From the NCBI RefSeq assembly GCF_000708265.2, contig NZ_JCKI01000006.1, positions 248,001 through 312,000 of the forward strand: a stretch of DNA of 64,000 nucleotides, written 5' to 3'. The position numbers and the translations under genes were made by a program. The first letter of the stretch is position 1; each line of letters opens with the position of its first letter. Shown in pieces: positions 25,729 to 35,077 of the stretch. This DNA is from Pedobacter sp. R20-19. GTDB taxonomy: Bacteria; Bacteroidota; Bacteroidia; Sphingobacteriales; Sphingobacteriaceae. The notes under the pieces are model-generated. The model was not told the DNA's origin. It made no database searches and saw only the letters and a list, made by a program, of their open reading frames with translations.

Positions 25729-26748
25729 ATGCTAAAAATTAAGCTTATATCCCTATTGTTACCCATTAAAATTGCGGCGATTATTTTTAATCCTGATCCG
25801 GTCAGAAATGAAGGGACTAAAAATATAACCGAACACATCCCCAAAACAAATATCATAGCTAATGCTTTGCGAAATAGGGGAAGGCCTGCGGCTGCGAGTT
25901 TTATTGTATCACAGGGTGATGTTTTAATTTCTGAGGTTTTATTTAATCCCCGGTCTGGTGGTGTTGATTTTGTTGAGATCTACAATAACTCAGGGCATGA
26001 TATTGATTTAAAAGAATTAAAAATTGCCAATATAAGCAAGACTGGTAAAATCGCTAATATTAAAAGTGTATCAACAAAAAAGCTGATAATGGCTGCTAGT
26101 ACATATTGGGTAATTACGACAAACCAAAACAATATCAAATTGAATTATACAGTCAGATTTCCAAATCAATTTGCTCAAATCCGAACTTTGCCTGCTTATA
26201 ATAATGATAAGGGAACTGTAATATTATTAAGTAATAACCAGCTATTGGATCGGTTAGATTATAATGCAAAAATTCATCATCCATTAATTCAGGATGAGGA
26301 TGGAATTTCGCTAGAGAGGGTATCCTTTAATATACCATCAAATGATCCTGGTAATTTTAAATCTGCTGCTGCGACTGCTGGATTTGCTACCCCTACTGAT
26401 CGAAACTCTCAAAGTTTGATAGATGGTAATAACGAAGTACATCTGCTATCTAAAACCTTTTCACCAGATGGTGATAACTTTGAAGACATTTTAAAATTGA
26501 CTTACCAGATTACTCAAAACGCTAGTTTAGCAACTGTTAGTGTTTATTCTGATAAAGGAAGGCTGATCAGGAAATTAGTCAAGAATCAAACCATTGGAAC
26601 ATCAGGCATTTTAACCTGGGATGGTTTGGATGACCGTGGCAATATGGCAAACGTTGGTATTTATATTATTTTATTTGATGTTTTTGATCTACAGGGAAAT
26701 ACAAAACGGTTTAAAAATACTTGTGTTTTGGCTGGGAAGTTGAATTAA
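25729..26748 (+). CDS. Short surface protein with lamin-tail domain and FlgD-like C-terminal domain
   Basis: A 339-residue protein. Residues about 62-180 form a lamin-tail domain (SQGDVLISEVLFNPRSGG, FVEIYNNSGHDIDLKELKI), and about 235-339 a FlgD-like/gliding-motility-type Ig fold (FSPDGDNFEDILKLTYQ, then ILTWDGLDDRGNMANVGIYI). The first 20 residues are hydrophobic and may act as a signal, but no clean cleavage site is seen, and residues 21-60 are unlike the rest. Proteins of this family that I know are usually much longer, with further beta-domains before the lamin tail, so this may be an N-terminally shortened paralogue. It probably sits on the cell surface. Confidence 0.7.
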   Translation: MLKIKLISLLLPIKIAAIIFNPDPVRNEGTKNITEHIPKTNIIANALRNRGRPAAASFIVSQGDVLISEVLFNPRSGGVDFVEIYNNSGHDIDLKELKIANISKTGKIANIKSVSTKKLIMAASTYWVITTNQNNIKLNYTVRFPNQFAQIRTLPAYNNDKGTVILLSNNQLLDRLDYNAKIHHPLIQDEDGISLERVSFNIPSNDPGNFKSAAATAGFATPTDRNSQSLIDGNNEVHLLSKTFSPDGDNFEDILKLTYQITQNASLATVSVYSDKGRLIRKLVKNQTIGTSGILTWDGLDDRGNMANVGIYIILFDVFDLQGNTKRFKNTCVLAGKLN

Positions 26749-26790
26749 ACCGTTAACACACTTTTAATTTAGTGTTGAGTAGATTTAAAT

Positions 26791-26839
26791 AAAAATCACG
26801 AAGTTTAATGGCCAAAACTGGCAAAACTTCGTGATTTTT
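26791..26839. terminator. Strong bidirectional terminator
   Basis: Perfect 16-bp stem AAAAATCACGAAGTTT (26791-26806) / AAACTTCGTGATTTTT (26824-26839), between the convergent lamin-tail gene and the end of the 3-keto-sugar cluster. Confidence 0.9.
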
Positions 26840-26851
26840 ATGGTATTCTGA

Positions 26852-27730
26852 TTACAGAATATTTTTCTTGATGTAAGCGCAACTTGCTGCTACAGATTCA
26901 ATCGGATTAGGCTTATAATTGGTTTCATGTTCCACAAAGAAATGCTTCATGCCTGATAATTTAGCATCAGCAAAGATTGTTTTCCAATCAATACTTCCTG
27001 TACCAACTTCTGCATTTAACGCAGGGTTGGTCTTATCCATATCTTTTACATGCCACATGGTAAAACGACCAGGGTTAGCCTTAAAAAGTTTTATTGGATC
27101 ATTTCCAGAACGTACAGCCCAGTATAAATCCAGTTCAAAGTCAACTAATTTCTTATCCGTTTCATTTAAAAGAATTTGATAGCCTGTGGTTTCTCCTTGT
27201 TTTTGAAATTCAAAATCATGGTTGTGATAAGCCAGGCGTAAACCTGCATCTTTACACATTTTACCAGCAATATTTATTTTTGCTGCAAGTTTTTTATAAT
27301 CTTCAGCATTTTTTCTGATGCTCGCATCTAAATAAGGAATAGTAACATACTCACTGCCTAAAACTTTTGCAGCGGCAATAGCAGCTTTAAGTTCATCAGT
27401 GTTACCATCTGCTAAATAAGTGCCCAAACCATAATGGCCGCTCACTGCCTTAAGTCCATTTGAGCTAAGTAATTTTTTAAATTCAACTGGAGTTAAGCCC
27501 CAAAACTGACCTTTAATAGAAAAACCATAAGTTTCAACTTCTGTAAAGCCAGCCTTTGCAACCTTTTCAATTGTTCCTTTTAAATCTTTTGGCAGGTCTT
27601 CTCTTAATGAATAGAGTTGTATGCCAACTGCTTTTTTCTGGGCTACACATGCAACTGACGGAGCCAAAAGTAATGTTGCTATAGCTAAGCAACTGTTGAT
27701 GATAAAGCTTTTTCTTGATAACATAATCAT
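26852..27730 (-). CDS. Exported sugar-isomerase-type TIM-barrel protein
   Basis: A 292-residue protein of the xylose-isomerase-like TIM-barrel (AP-endonuclease 2) superfamily with a signal peptide to about residue 30 (VACVAQ). Seen are KAVGIQLYSLREDL, VAKAGFTEVETYG, a metal-ligand Glu/His set in RLAYHNHDFEF, DLYWAV, MWHVKDMD and HFFVEHETNY. The most downstream gene of the 3-keto-sugar cluster, 3 bases after the previous gene. In such clusters members of this fold act as periplasmic lyases or hydrolases on 3-keto-glycosides; the exact reaction is inferred. Confidence 0.8.
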   Translation of the reverse strand: MIMLSRKSFIINSCLAIATLLLAPSVACVAQKKAVGIQLYSLREDLPKDLKGTIEKVAKAGFTEVETYGFSIKGQFWGLTPVEFKKLLSSNGLKAVSGHYGLGTYLADGNTDELKAAIAAAKVLGSEYVTIPYLDASIRKNAEDYKKLAAKINIAGKMCKDAGLRLAYHNHDFEFQKQGETTGYQILLNETDKKLVDFELDLYWAVRSGNDPIKLFKANPGRFTMWHVKDMDKTNPALNAEVGTGSIDWKTIFADAKLSGMKHFFVEHETNYKPNPIESVAASCAYIKKNIL

Positions 27731-27733
27731 TAA

Positions 27734-28618
27734 TTAAATGTCGCAGATTTCAACGGCTTTCTTTAGTGAAGCTATTTTATCTGCGTTTTTTGGTATAAAT
27801 TCTTGTGCAACGAAACCTTTAAAGCCGGTTTCTATAATGGCTTTCATAATTGCAGGGTAATAAAGTTCCTGTGTATCATCAATTTCATTTCGCCCTGGAA
27901 CACCAGCGGTGTGATAATGAGCAATATATTTATGATGATCACGAATGGTATGAATCACATCACCTTCGTCTATCTGCATATGATAAATATCATAAAGCAG
28001 TTTAAAATTTTCTGAACCTAAACGTTTACAAAGTTCAACACCCCAGGCAGTTTTATCACACTGATAATCGGCATGGTTGATTTTACTGTTCAATAATTCC
28101 ATTACCAGTACCACACCATGTTTTTCTGCTAATGGCATCAACTGTTTTAATCCTTCCACACAGTTATTCCACCCTGTTTCATCATCCTTGCCTCTACGGT
28201 TCCCACTAAAGCAGATTAAATTTTTGTAACCTGCGGCAGCAACTAATGGAATCATCGCAGAATAATTTTTAATTAACGTTTCATGAAACTTTTTATCATT
28301 AAATCCATCAACCAGGTTAATTTCTGCACCATTGCACATGGTTGATTCTAAACCGTGCTTTTTAAGAATTGGCCAATCCTTAGGGCCAACCAAATCAATA
28401 CCTCTTATGCCAATTTTTTTTGCTTCTACGCATAGTGTATCTACATCTAGTGTACTAAAACACCAACGGCAAACGGAGTGGTTAATATTACCTTTAAGTT
28501 TTTGAGATGGTTTTGGCTGATCCATAGCAAAGGATGAAATACTTGATGAAACACCAATTGCGGCAGTACCTGCAATGATGTTTTTTAACGCATTTCTTCT
28601 ATTTAAATTTGATGACAT
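27734..28618 (-). CDS. Tat-exported hydroxypyruvate-isomerase-like TIM-barrel protein
   Basis: A 294-residue TIM-barrel protein with a twin-arginine signal (NRRNALKNIIAGTAAIG). It resembles the Hyi (hydroxypyruvate isomerase) group: HSVCRWCFSTLDVDTLC, VMELLNSKINHADYQCD, LLYDIYHMQIDEGDV and GVPGRNEIDDTQELYYP, which hold the expected Glu, Asp, His and Glu metal ligands. Tat export suggests the metal is loaded in the cytoplasm before transport. Spacing of 3-4 bases to both neighbours shows an operon. In this context a keto-sugar lyase or isomerase is more likely than true hydroxypyruvate isomerase. Confidence 0.8.
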   Translation of the reverse strand: MSSNLNRRNALKNIIAGTAAIGVSSSISSFAMDQPKPSQKLKGNINHSVCRWCFSTLDVDTLCVEAKKIGIRGIDLVGPKDWPILKKHGLESTMCNGAEINLVDGFNDKKFHETLIKNYSAMIPLVAAAGYKNLICFSGNRRGKDDETGWNNCVEGLKQLMPLAEKHGVVLVMELLNSKINHADYQCDKTAWGVELCKRLGSENFKLLYDIYHMQIDEGDVIHTIRDHHKYIAHYHTAGVPGRNEIDDTQELYYPAIMKAIIETGFKGFVAQEFIPKNADKIASLKKAVEICDI

Positions 28619-28622
28619 TTTC

Positions 28623-29864
28623 TTAATGGGCTTTAGCTTCTATTTCAGATTTTGTTTTATCATTAAAGAGAACTGCAAAAAGAAGAAAAACAACTGCAGC
28701 AATACCTGCAGGAATGATCCAAACCATTTTCCAATCGATTGCTCCATCGGCCGCTTTATAAGTGTCGGTGATTTTTCCGGCAACTTCAAAGCCAATTAAC
28801 ATTCCTACACCATAAGTGGCAAGCGTAATTAAGCCTTGAGCAGAGCTTTTGTATTTTTCTCCTGCTTTAGAGTTGGTATAAATTTGTCCTGATACAAAAA
28901 AGAAATCATAACAAACACCGTGTAAAGCAATACCGATAATTAACATCCAGCTTAATTCTGCTCCATTTCCGTAGGCAAATAAAGCATAGCGAACTGCCCA
29001 GGCGAGCATACCAACCAGTATGGTTTTCTTAAAGCCAAAACGTGCAAAGAATACCGGAATAAAAAGTAAGAATAGTGCTTCAGATATTTGTCCGATGGCC
29101 ATTTTTCCAGTCGGATTTTCAACGCCAACGTTTGTTAAAAACGGATGTGCATTTTGATAATAAAAAGCTAAAGGAATACAAATCAATATGGATGAAATAA
29201 AGAAAATGGCAAAATTCTTATCTTTCAATAATTTAAGTGCGTCAAGACCAATTAAATCACCAATTTTAATTTTTTCAGATGAAGAAACTTTTGGAGGTGT
29301 TTTAGGCAAAGTGAAGCTAAATAAGCCTAATACTGCCGAAGCAATTCCAGCTAAAAGAAAAGTATTTTTTAACAAGCCTTGCGTAACACCTTCAGGTGAA
29401 TCCCAATGGAAAACAAAGCTAATGGCTAAACCAGCTAAAATCCATCCGATGGTTCCAAAAACGCGAATGTTTGCAAATTCCTTTTCAGGATCTTTCATTT
29501 GATTAAATGAAACTGAATTTACCAATGCTAACGTTGGCATGAATAAAATCATATACCCTAAAACATAAGGATAAAATACACTTACATCAGTAGCATTGTA
29601 CATCTGATACATCAATATAGCACCAATGATATGTAAAACACCAAGAATTTTTTCTGCGTTAAAATATCTGTCGGCAATTAAACCAACAATAAAAGGGGCA
29701 ATAATTGCACCCCATGATTGAGTGGAGAAAACTGCTCCTGTTTCTCCACCAGTTGCTTTTAAGTTATTCCCTAAAAATGTGCCTAGTGTTACAAACCAGG
29801 ATCCCCAAATAAAAAATTCGAGGAACATCATGGCAGAGAGTTTAAAGCGGGTAGTACTGTTCAT
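28623..29864 (-). CDS. MFS transporter, nucleoside:H+ symporter family
   Basis: A 413-residue inner-membrane protein with twelve predicted helices, beginning MNSTTRFKLSAMMFLEFFIWGSWFV, a start typical of the NupG/XapB nucleoside symporter family. Other family marks are IVGLIADRYFNAEKILGVLH and GICFDFFFVSGQIY-like GVCYDFFFVSGQIYTN. In Bacteroidota such genes are often found in sugar clusters rather than nucleoside operons. Given the neighbours, it probably imports the keto-sugar or sugar released in the periplasm. It is followed 4 bases later by the TIM-barrel gene and preceded by a 182-base spacer of word repeats. Confidence 0.85.
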   Translation of the reverse strand: MNSTTRFKLSAMMFLEFFIWGSWFVTLGTFLGNNLKATGGETGAVFSTQSWGAIIAPFIVGLIADRYFNAEKILGVLHIIGAILMYQMYNATDVSVFYPYVLGYMILFMPTLALVNSVSFNQMKDPEKEFANIRVFGTIGWILAGLAISFVFHWDSPEGVTQGLLKNTFLLAGIASAVLGLFSFTLPKTPPKVSSSEKIKIGDLIGLDALKLLKDKNFAIFFISSILICIPLAFYYQNAHPFLTNVGVENPTGKMAIGQISEALFLLFIPVFFARFGFKKTILVGMLAWAVRYALFAYGNGAELSWMLIIGIALHGVCYDFFFVSGQIYTNSKAGEKYKSSAQGLITLATYGVGMLIGFEVAGKITDTYKAADGAIDWKMVWIIPAGIAAVVFLLFAVLFNDKTKSEIEAKAH

Positions 29865-29875
29865 TTGGTTTATAT

Positions 29876-30040
29876 AAGGTTATTAGGTATAAGGTTTAAG
29901 GCGTAAGGTTCAAGAAAGGAATATAAACCCCTCAATTTTTTACCTTATGCCTTTAGCCTAATTTTAGTAAGGTTAATATGTTTAAGGTGTAATGTTAGAG
30001 CGAGAAAGGAAATCCTCAAGCCTTTACCTTACGCCTTAAA
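29876..30040. repeat. TAAGG-word hairpin repeats inside the 3-keto-sugar cluster
   Basis: Left words AGGTATAAGGTTTAAGGCG and TAAGGTTCAAG; right words CCTTATGCCTTTAGCC and CCTTACGCCTTAAACCT. They are permuted complements and fold as one or two imperfect hairpins between the DUF1080 and MFS genes. Confidence 0.6.
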
Positions 30041-30046
30041 CCTCAG

Positions 30047-30727
30047 TTATAATTCTTTAATAGTGATGTTTTTGTACCAAACTTCGTCTCCATGATCTTG
30101 TAAGGCAATTTTCCCTGAAGTGTAAGTCCCCCAGTTTTCCCATGTAGCAAATTTACTTCCTGCAACCAACTTCTTCCAGTTCTCATTCCATAAAGTCGTT
30201 TTCACTACCTCAACACCATTTAAAATTAAGGTTAAATTTCCTTTTTTGCTAATAATTTCTGCTTTGTTCCAATCACCTACTGGTTTAACAGGTTCTGATG
30301 AACTTTTAATTAAGTCGTATAAATCTCCAGCACGGTGTTTGGTGATTTTTCCATCAGGATGACCATCATTATCCAATACCTGCATTTCTAAGCCAGTAGA
30401 GTAGGTTGCATGGTATTTTGGTTCTTCATGAACGTAGAAAATTAAACCACTATTTGCTTTTGGTGCTACTTTCCACTCATACTTTAAATGAAAGTCTTTA
30501 TATTCTTTATTGGTAACCAGGTCACCGCCACCATCTTTACCTTTAGTTTTTGGATCAAGATGCAGTGCACCTTCCTGAACTTGCCAGGCGCTGCCAACGG
30601 CTGTTTTATTGTAAGTATGCCAGCCGGTAGTTGTTTTACCATCAAACAAGGGTTTGAAACCTTTTTGTGCTTGGGATATTTGTGTAACTGCCAACATAAT
30701 GCAGGCAGAAAGGATAATTTTTTTCAT
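30047..30727 (-). CDS. DUF1080 protein, probable 3-keto-glycoside hydrolase
   Basis: A 226-residue exported protein (signal peptide 1-20, ISQAQ) consisting of one DUF1080 (3-keto-disaccharide hydrolase) beta-jellyroll. Diagnostic parts are KGFKPLFDGKTTTGWHTYN, YKDFHLKYEWKVAPKANSG, IFYVHEEPKYHATYSTGLEM, VLDNDGHPD, HRAGDLYDL and the closing GKIALQDHGDEVWYKNI. Family members cleave glycosides already oxidised at C3 of the glucosyl unit. Its place beside a GMC dehydrogenase and Gfo/Idh enzymes supports that role. The gene lies 83 bases after the Gfo/Idh gene and may start its own sub-operon. Confidence 0.88.
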   Translation of the reverse strand: MKKIILSACIMLAVTQISQAQKGFKPLFDGKTTTGWHTYNKTAVGSAWQVQEGALHLDPKTKGKDGGGDLVTNKEYKDFHLKYEWKVAPKANSGLIFYVHEEPKYHATYSTGLEMQVLDNDGHPDGKITKHRAGDLYDLIKSSSEPVKPVGDWNKAEIISKKGNLTLILNGVEVVKTTLWNENWKKLVAGSKFATWENWGTYTSGKIALQDHGDEVWYKNITIKEL

Positions 30728-30810
30728 TTTATTTTGGTTTCAGTTATAGCAAAGAACAAAGCAATTTTTGTGAATTAATTGCTTTGTTCCTGGCCATAAC
30801 AAGTGTTTTA

Positions 30811-32268
30811 TTATAAAGTTAAATCGTTCCAGCCTTTGCGGTATTCGCGTTTTACAAACTGGTTTGCCTCATCAAAATTGGTGATTTTCATGTTGTCATT
30901 ATCCCAAAGCATTTTCATGTACCTGCCTGGGTAAGTCACTTTACCATTTACCGTTTTTTGAATATCAAAACTTCTGATGGCTAAATTAGCCATTAATAAA
31001 GCCTCAGTTAAAGGACCTGCAATTTCGAAAGGAGAACTTACTTCCTGTTTACCGTAACCGGCAATTGCTGCTTCAACCCACTGCGCATAATGGCCATCAG
31101 CACCACCTTTCACACGGGCATATTTTTCTTTTACTTTAATATCTTTGTTTCTGCTAAGCGGTAATAATTTTGGATTTGCACTATAGGTTTCAGACATCAT
31201 CTTACCTTTAGTTCCAATAAATAAGGTGCCATTACCACCATCACCAAAGGTTTCATTGGCTTCTAATTCCTCAGGACGCTCGGGCTGAATACCACCATCC
31301 ATCCAATGTAGCGTTACATCGCCTTTTGTTTTCTCTGTTTTAGGGAATTTTAGGGTAACATGACTTGATGGAGGACAACTCTCAGGGAAATATCCACGCT
31401 TAAATTCATCCACGTAAACTGATCCTACACTGGCTTCAACTTCTTTAGCATATTTTAAATTTAGCACACTGAAAGGAGCTTCAATTAGGTGGCAGCCCAT
31501 ATCACCAAGTGCACCTGTGCCATAATCCCACCAGCCACGCCAGTTAAATGGCACCAATTTATCTACATAGTCTTTTTCAGGTGCAGTACCTAACCATAAG
31601 TTCCAGTCGAGCTCTTTTGGAATCTCAGCTTTTTTATCTGGCCATGGAATTCCCTGTGGCCAAACCGGGCGGTTAGTCCAGGCATAAACCGTATGTACAT
31701 CACCAATTAAGCCTGCTTCATACCATTCTTTCATTTGGCGTGGACCATCATTTGATGCACCCTGATTACCCATTTGCGTAACCACCTTATATTTTTTTGC
31801 CGCAGCGGTTAAGATACGGGCTTCATGAATATCGTGTGTAAGCGGTTTCTGTACATAAACATGCTTACCCAATTGCATGGCTGCAAGTGCTTGGATGGCA
31901 TGATTGTGATCGGGAGTAGAAATGGATACCGCATCAAAATTTTTATGCTCTTTATCAAGCATTTCGCGATAATCTTTGTAATATTTCGCTTTTGGAAATG
32001 CTTTTACACTTGCTGCAGCACGGCGATCATCCACATCGCATAAAAAAGCAATATCAGCCTTACCACTTTTGGCAAACATGGCAATATCACTTTGTCCTTT
32101 ACCGCCTGCGCCAATACCCGCAATGAGTAAACGATCGCTAGGTGCTAAAAAACCTGGCCCACCTAAAACATGACGGGGAACGATCATAAATGCAGCGGCA
32201 GCGATGGCGCTCGTTTTAATAAAATCACGGCGGTTACTCGTATTTTTATTTTCTTGCTCTGTTTTCAT
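30811..32268 (-). CDS. Tat-exported Gfo/Idh/MocA-family oxidoreductase
   Basis: A 485-residue protein with a twin-arginine signal (SNRRDFIKTSAIAAAAFMIVP), an NAD(P)-binding Rossmann domain (LLIAGIGAGGKGQSDIAMFA, AFLCDVDDRRA), the family EKP-like motif as VQKPLTHDIHEARI, and a C-terminal half with WRGWWDYGTGALGDMGCHL. The Tat signal implies that the nucleotide is bound before export and stays bound, so the enzyme may recycle its own cofactor. In 3-keto-sugar clusters such proteins oxidise or reduce C3 of sugars. It lies 32 bases after the cytochrome c gene. Confidence 0.88.
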   Translation of the reverse strand: MKTEQENKNTSNRRDFIKTSAIAAAAFMIVPRHVLGGPGFLAPSDRLLIAGIGAGGKGQSDIAMFAKSGKADIAFLCDVDDRRAAASVKAFPKAKYYKDYREMLDKEHKNFDAVSISTPDHNHAIQALAAMQLGKHVYVQKPLTHDIHEARILTAAAKKYKVVTQMGNQGASNDGPRQMKEWYEAGLIGDVHTVYAWTNRPVWPQGIPWPDKKAEIPKELDWNLWLGTAPEKDYVDKLVPFNWRGWWDYGTGALGDMGCHLIEAPFSVLNLKYAKEVEASVGSVYVDEFKRGYFPESCPPSSHVTLKFPKTEKTKGDVTLHWMDGGIQPERPEELEANETFGDGGNGTLFIGTKGKMMSETYSANPKLLPLSRNKDIKVKEKYARVKGGADGHYAQWVEAAIAGYGKQEVSSPFEIAGPLTEALLMANLAIRSFDIQKTVNGKVTYPGRYMKMLWDNDNMKITNFDEANQFVKREYRKGWNDLTL

Positions 32269-32300
32269 TAGAATAGTTTAAGGTTTAAATGAAGTACTCT

Positions 32301-32684
32301 TTATTTCTTCTTCAATGATAAAATATACTTAACCATCAATTTAGCATCTGCAGGTTTTAAGGTAGAGTGAGCTGTCATTGGCATAGTTCCCCAAACACCT
32401 GTACCACCTTTAATAATCTTATCAGCTAAATAATTGATGTTTTTTTCTGTAGCAGGATATTTTTTAGCGATATCCACATATGCAGGGCCGATAATTTTAT
32501 TCACTTTATTATGGCAACCGATACAGTCTGATTTGTTAATCAGCTTTTCGCCAGCGCTCATTTGCATCGCGTGGTTTGATAACGTAGCGGTTGCAACTAC
32601 TGTTTTCTCTTTCGCTAAATCTGCTTTGGTAAAAGAGGCCATAAATATTACTATAGCGCCTAAACCTAATAATGTTTTTTTCAT
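32301..32684 (-). CDS. Periplasmic c-type cytochrome
   Basis: A 127-residue exported monohaem cytochrome c: signal peptide to about residue 20, haem motif CIGCH, the IGPAYVDIAKKY helix and a distal Met in WGTMPM. It fits the electron-acceptor subunit of GMC-type sugar dehydrogenases, such as Caulobacter LacB, and the GMC and small subunits are encoded upstream in the same cluster. The start codon is directly preceded on the minus strand by five AC dinucleotides, so there is no Shine-Dalgarno-like sequence. It lies between a TIM-barrel gene and a Gfo/Idh gene. Confidence 0.9.
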   Translation of the reverse strand: MKKTLLGLGAIVIFMASFTKADLAKEKTVVATATLSNHAMQMSAGEKLINKSDCIGCHNKVNKIIGPAYVDIAKKYPATEKNINYLADKIIKGGTGVWGTMPMTAHSTLKPADAKLMVKYILSLKKK

Positions 32685-32769
32685 GTGTGTGTGTGTTTAA
32701 TAACATATCAAGCCTGCAGGTTTTGATGATCTGATATTGAAAACCATGCAGGTTTTAATGTCGGTGTTG

Positions 32770-33828
32770 TTAGTCTTGTAAACCTAATATTTTTTTGTTG
32801 AAAGCGCTATCACTACCTGATGCAGCAAAATCATCAAATGCTTTATCAGTTACTTTAATAATATGATTTTTAATAAATTCTGCACCTTCACGTGCACCAT
32901 CTTCCTGATTTTTAATACAACATTCCCATTCCATAACTGCCCAACCTTTAAAGTCATATTGTGCAAGCTTACTAAATATAGTTTTAAAATCTACCTGGCC
33001 ATCTCCGGGAGAGCGATACCTGCCGGCTCTGTTTGCCCAGCTTTGATAACCACCAAATGTACCTTGTTTACCAGTTGGATTAAACTCTGCATCTTTTACG
33101 TGGAAAGCTTTAATTCTTTCGTGGTAAATATCAATGTATTGAATATAATCTAATTGTTGTAGCACAAAGTGTGATGGATCATACAATAAGCATGCCCTGT
33201 TATGTTGATTAACAGCATCCAGGAACATTTCATAAGTTTGTCCATCAAATAAATCTTCTCCTGGGTGAATCTCATAGCAAACATCCACACCGCAATGATC
33301 AAATTCATTTAGAATTGGCATCCAGCGCTTTCCAAGTTCTGCAAAGCCTTCTTCTACTAAACCTGCCGGACGTTGCGGCCATGGATGAAAATATTGCCAA
33401 AGCAATGAACCGCTAAAAGTTGCATGTGCGTTTAACCCTAAATTTTGAGATGCTTTTGCAGCATATTTCATTTGTTGCACAGCCCACTCTGTTCTGGCTT
33501 TTGGATTTTTATGAAGTTCTTTTGGTGCAAAGGCATCAAATAAATCATCGTAAGCAGGGTGAACAGCAACCAGTTGCCCTTGTAGGTGGGTAGATAATTC
33601 TGTGATTTCTAAACCATAAGAAGCAATAGTGCCTTTTAACTCGTCTGCATAGGTTTTGCTCTCTGCAGCCTTTTGTAAATCGATAAACCGCTTATCCAAA
33701 GTAGGCATTTGGATTCCTTTAAAACCTAAGCCTGCTGCCCATTTACATATATTATCCAGCGAATTAAATGGTGCTTCGTCACTAATAAACTGTGCTAAAA
33801 ATACGGCTGGTCCTTTAATTGTTGTCAT
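32770..33828 (-). CDS. Cytoplasmic sugar phosphate isomerase/epimerase-type TIM-barrel protein
   Basis: A 352-residue TIM-barrel protein without a signal peptide, unlike the two other barrel proteins of the cluster. Metal-ligand segments are visible: DVCYEIHPGEDLFDG (Glu), LLYDPSHFVLQQLDY (Asp and His), IKAFHVKDAEF (His) and GWAVMEWECC (Glu). The frame FLAQFISDEAPFNSLDNICK is typical of a Gfo-linked epimerase subgroup. It follows the cytoplasmic Gfo/Idh gene by 8 bases, so the two probably act in sequence on imported keto-sugars. Confidence 0.85.
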   Translation of the reverse strand: MTTIKGPAVFLAQFISDEAPFNSLDNICKWAAGLGFKGIQMPTLDKRFIDLQKAAESKTYADELKGTIASYGLEITELSTHLQGQLVAVHPAYDDLFDAFAPKELHKNPKARTEWAVQQMKYAAKASQNLGLNAHATFSGSLLWQYFHPWPQRPAGLVEEGFAELGKRWMPILNEFDHCGVDVCYEIHPGEDLFDGQTYEMFLDAVNQHNRACLLYDPSHFVLQQLDYIQYIDIYHERIKAFHVKDAEFNPTGKQGTFGGYQSWANRAGRYRSPGDGQVDFKTIFSKLAQYDFKGWAVMEWECCIKNQEDGAREGAEFIKNHIIKVTDKAFDDFAASGSDSAFNKKILGLQD

Positions 33829-33836
33829 GCTAGTAT

Positions 33837-34994
33837 TTAAATTTTATAATCCCACCATTTTTGGTCTGATTGGTTGGAATTCACTACGTTTTCAATGAAT
33901 GCCATTCCGCGAATACCATCATCAGCTGTAGGGAAATCTAACATTTCTGGTGAAGGTTGTTCCTGATTAAGTTTTGCATTAACCGTTAATGCAAAGTTTT
34001 TATAAATATTGGCAAATGCTTCCAGGTATCCTTCTGGATGGCCTCCCGGTGTGCGGGTATTGTGTTTAGCGAAGCTTCCCATATATCCATTACCTGTTCT
34101 GTAGATTTGAGCTGGTGCATCAGGCCATTTGGCAATAAGCGAATTTGGCTCCATCTGGTGCCATTCTAATCCACCCTTTTCACCATACACCTTAATTTTT
34201 AAGGCATTTTCTTCTCCTGCAGCAATTTGAGATGCAATGAGTACACCATTTGATCCATTATCAAATTTTAGAAGTACGTTTCCATCATCATCAATAGCTC
34301 TTCCGGGAACCACTATATTCAGATCTGCACAAATTTTAGATATTTTTAAACCAGAAATATATTCTGCCAGGTGTGCTGCATGCGTTCCAATATCTCCCAT
34401 GCTACCACTTTTGCCGGTTTTTGATGGATCCGTACGCCAGGCGGCCTGTGCGTTTCCCTCACGTTCAGACAGGGTACTTAACCAGCCTTGTGGGTATTCA
34501 ACAATAATTTTTCTGATGGCACCCAGCAGGCCTTCACTAACCATTTGCCTGGCTTGTTTAACCATTGGATAACCAGAATAGGTGTGCGTTAAACAAAGGG
34601 TTAATCCTGTTTCTTCTACTTTTGCTTTTAACAATTTAGCTTCTTCTAAGGTAAGTGTCATTGGTTTTTCGATCACGACATTAAAGCCATGTTCCAAAGC
34701 CAGCATAGCGGGAGCAAAGTGAGCAAAATTAGGGGTAACAATGGTTACGAAATCTATTTTTTCATCAGCAGGCAATTCACTTTCCTTTTGAATCATTTCT
34801 TCGTAACTTTTATATATTCGGTTGTCAGGGAGGAAGAGTAGTTTTCCAGATTCATAACCAACTTCAGGATTCACACTTAGTGCACCTGCGGTTAGTTCTA
34901 TTAAACCATCCATGTTAGCTGCAAGGCGATGTACTGCTCCAATGAAGGCGTCTTTTCCACCGCCTATCATACCCATTTTTAATTTTCTTTTCAT
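33837..34994 (-). CDS. Cytoplasmic Gfo/Idh/MocA-family oxidoreductase
   Basis: A 385-residue protein without an export signal. The Rossmann start MGMIGGGKDAFIGAVHR, VTPNFAHFAPAMLAL and the catalytic-lysine motif VIEKPMTLTLEEA are present, and the C-terminal domain has DPSKTGKSGSMGDIGTHAAH with the conserved His. It is likely the cytoplasmic enzyme that reduces 3-keto-glucose (or a similar keto-sugar) to the plain sugar, mirroring the periplasmic oxidation by the GMC complex. It lies 8 bases before the TIM-barrel gene and 83 bases after the GMC gene, across a word-repeat hairpin. Confidence 0.88.
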   Translation of the reverse strand: MKRKLKMGMIGGGKDAFIGAVHRLAANMDGLIELTAGALSVNPEVGYESGKLLFLPDNRIYKSYEEMIQKESELPADEKIDFVTIVTPNFAHFAPAMLALEHGFNVVIEKPMTLTLEEAKLLKAKVEETGLTLCLTHTYSGYPMVKQARQMVSEGLLGAIRKIIVEYPQGWLSTLSEREGNAQAAWRTDPSKTGKSGSMGDIGTHAAHLAEYISGLKISKICADLNIVVPGRAIDDDGNVLLKFDNGSNGVLIASQIAAGEENALKIKVYGEKGGLEWHQMEPNSLIAKWPDAPAQIYRTGNGYMGSFAKHNTRTPGGHPEGYLEAFANIYKNFALTVNAKLNQEQPSPEMLDFPTADDGIRGMAFIENVVNSNQSDQKWWDYKI

Positions 34995-34995
34995 A

Positions 34996-35070
34996 CAGGT
35001 TTAGGGTTTAAGGTATAAGGTATAAGGCTTTGGACTCCTAACCCTATACCTTAAACCTCATCCCTTTTAC
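34996..35070. repeat. TAAGG-word hairpin between the GMC and Gfo/Idh genes
   Basis: GGTTTAGGGTTTAAGGTATA on the left pairs in permuted form with CCTAACCCTATACCTTAAAC on the right. Same family as 29876-30040. Confidence 0.65.
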
Positions 35071-35077
35071 CTATTTA

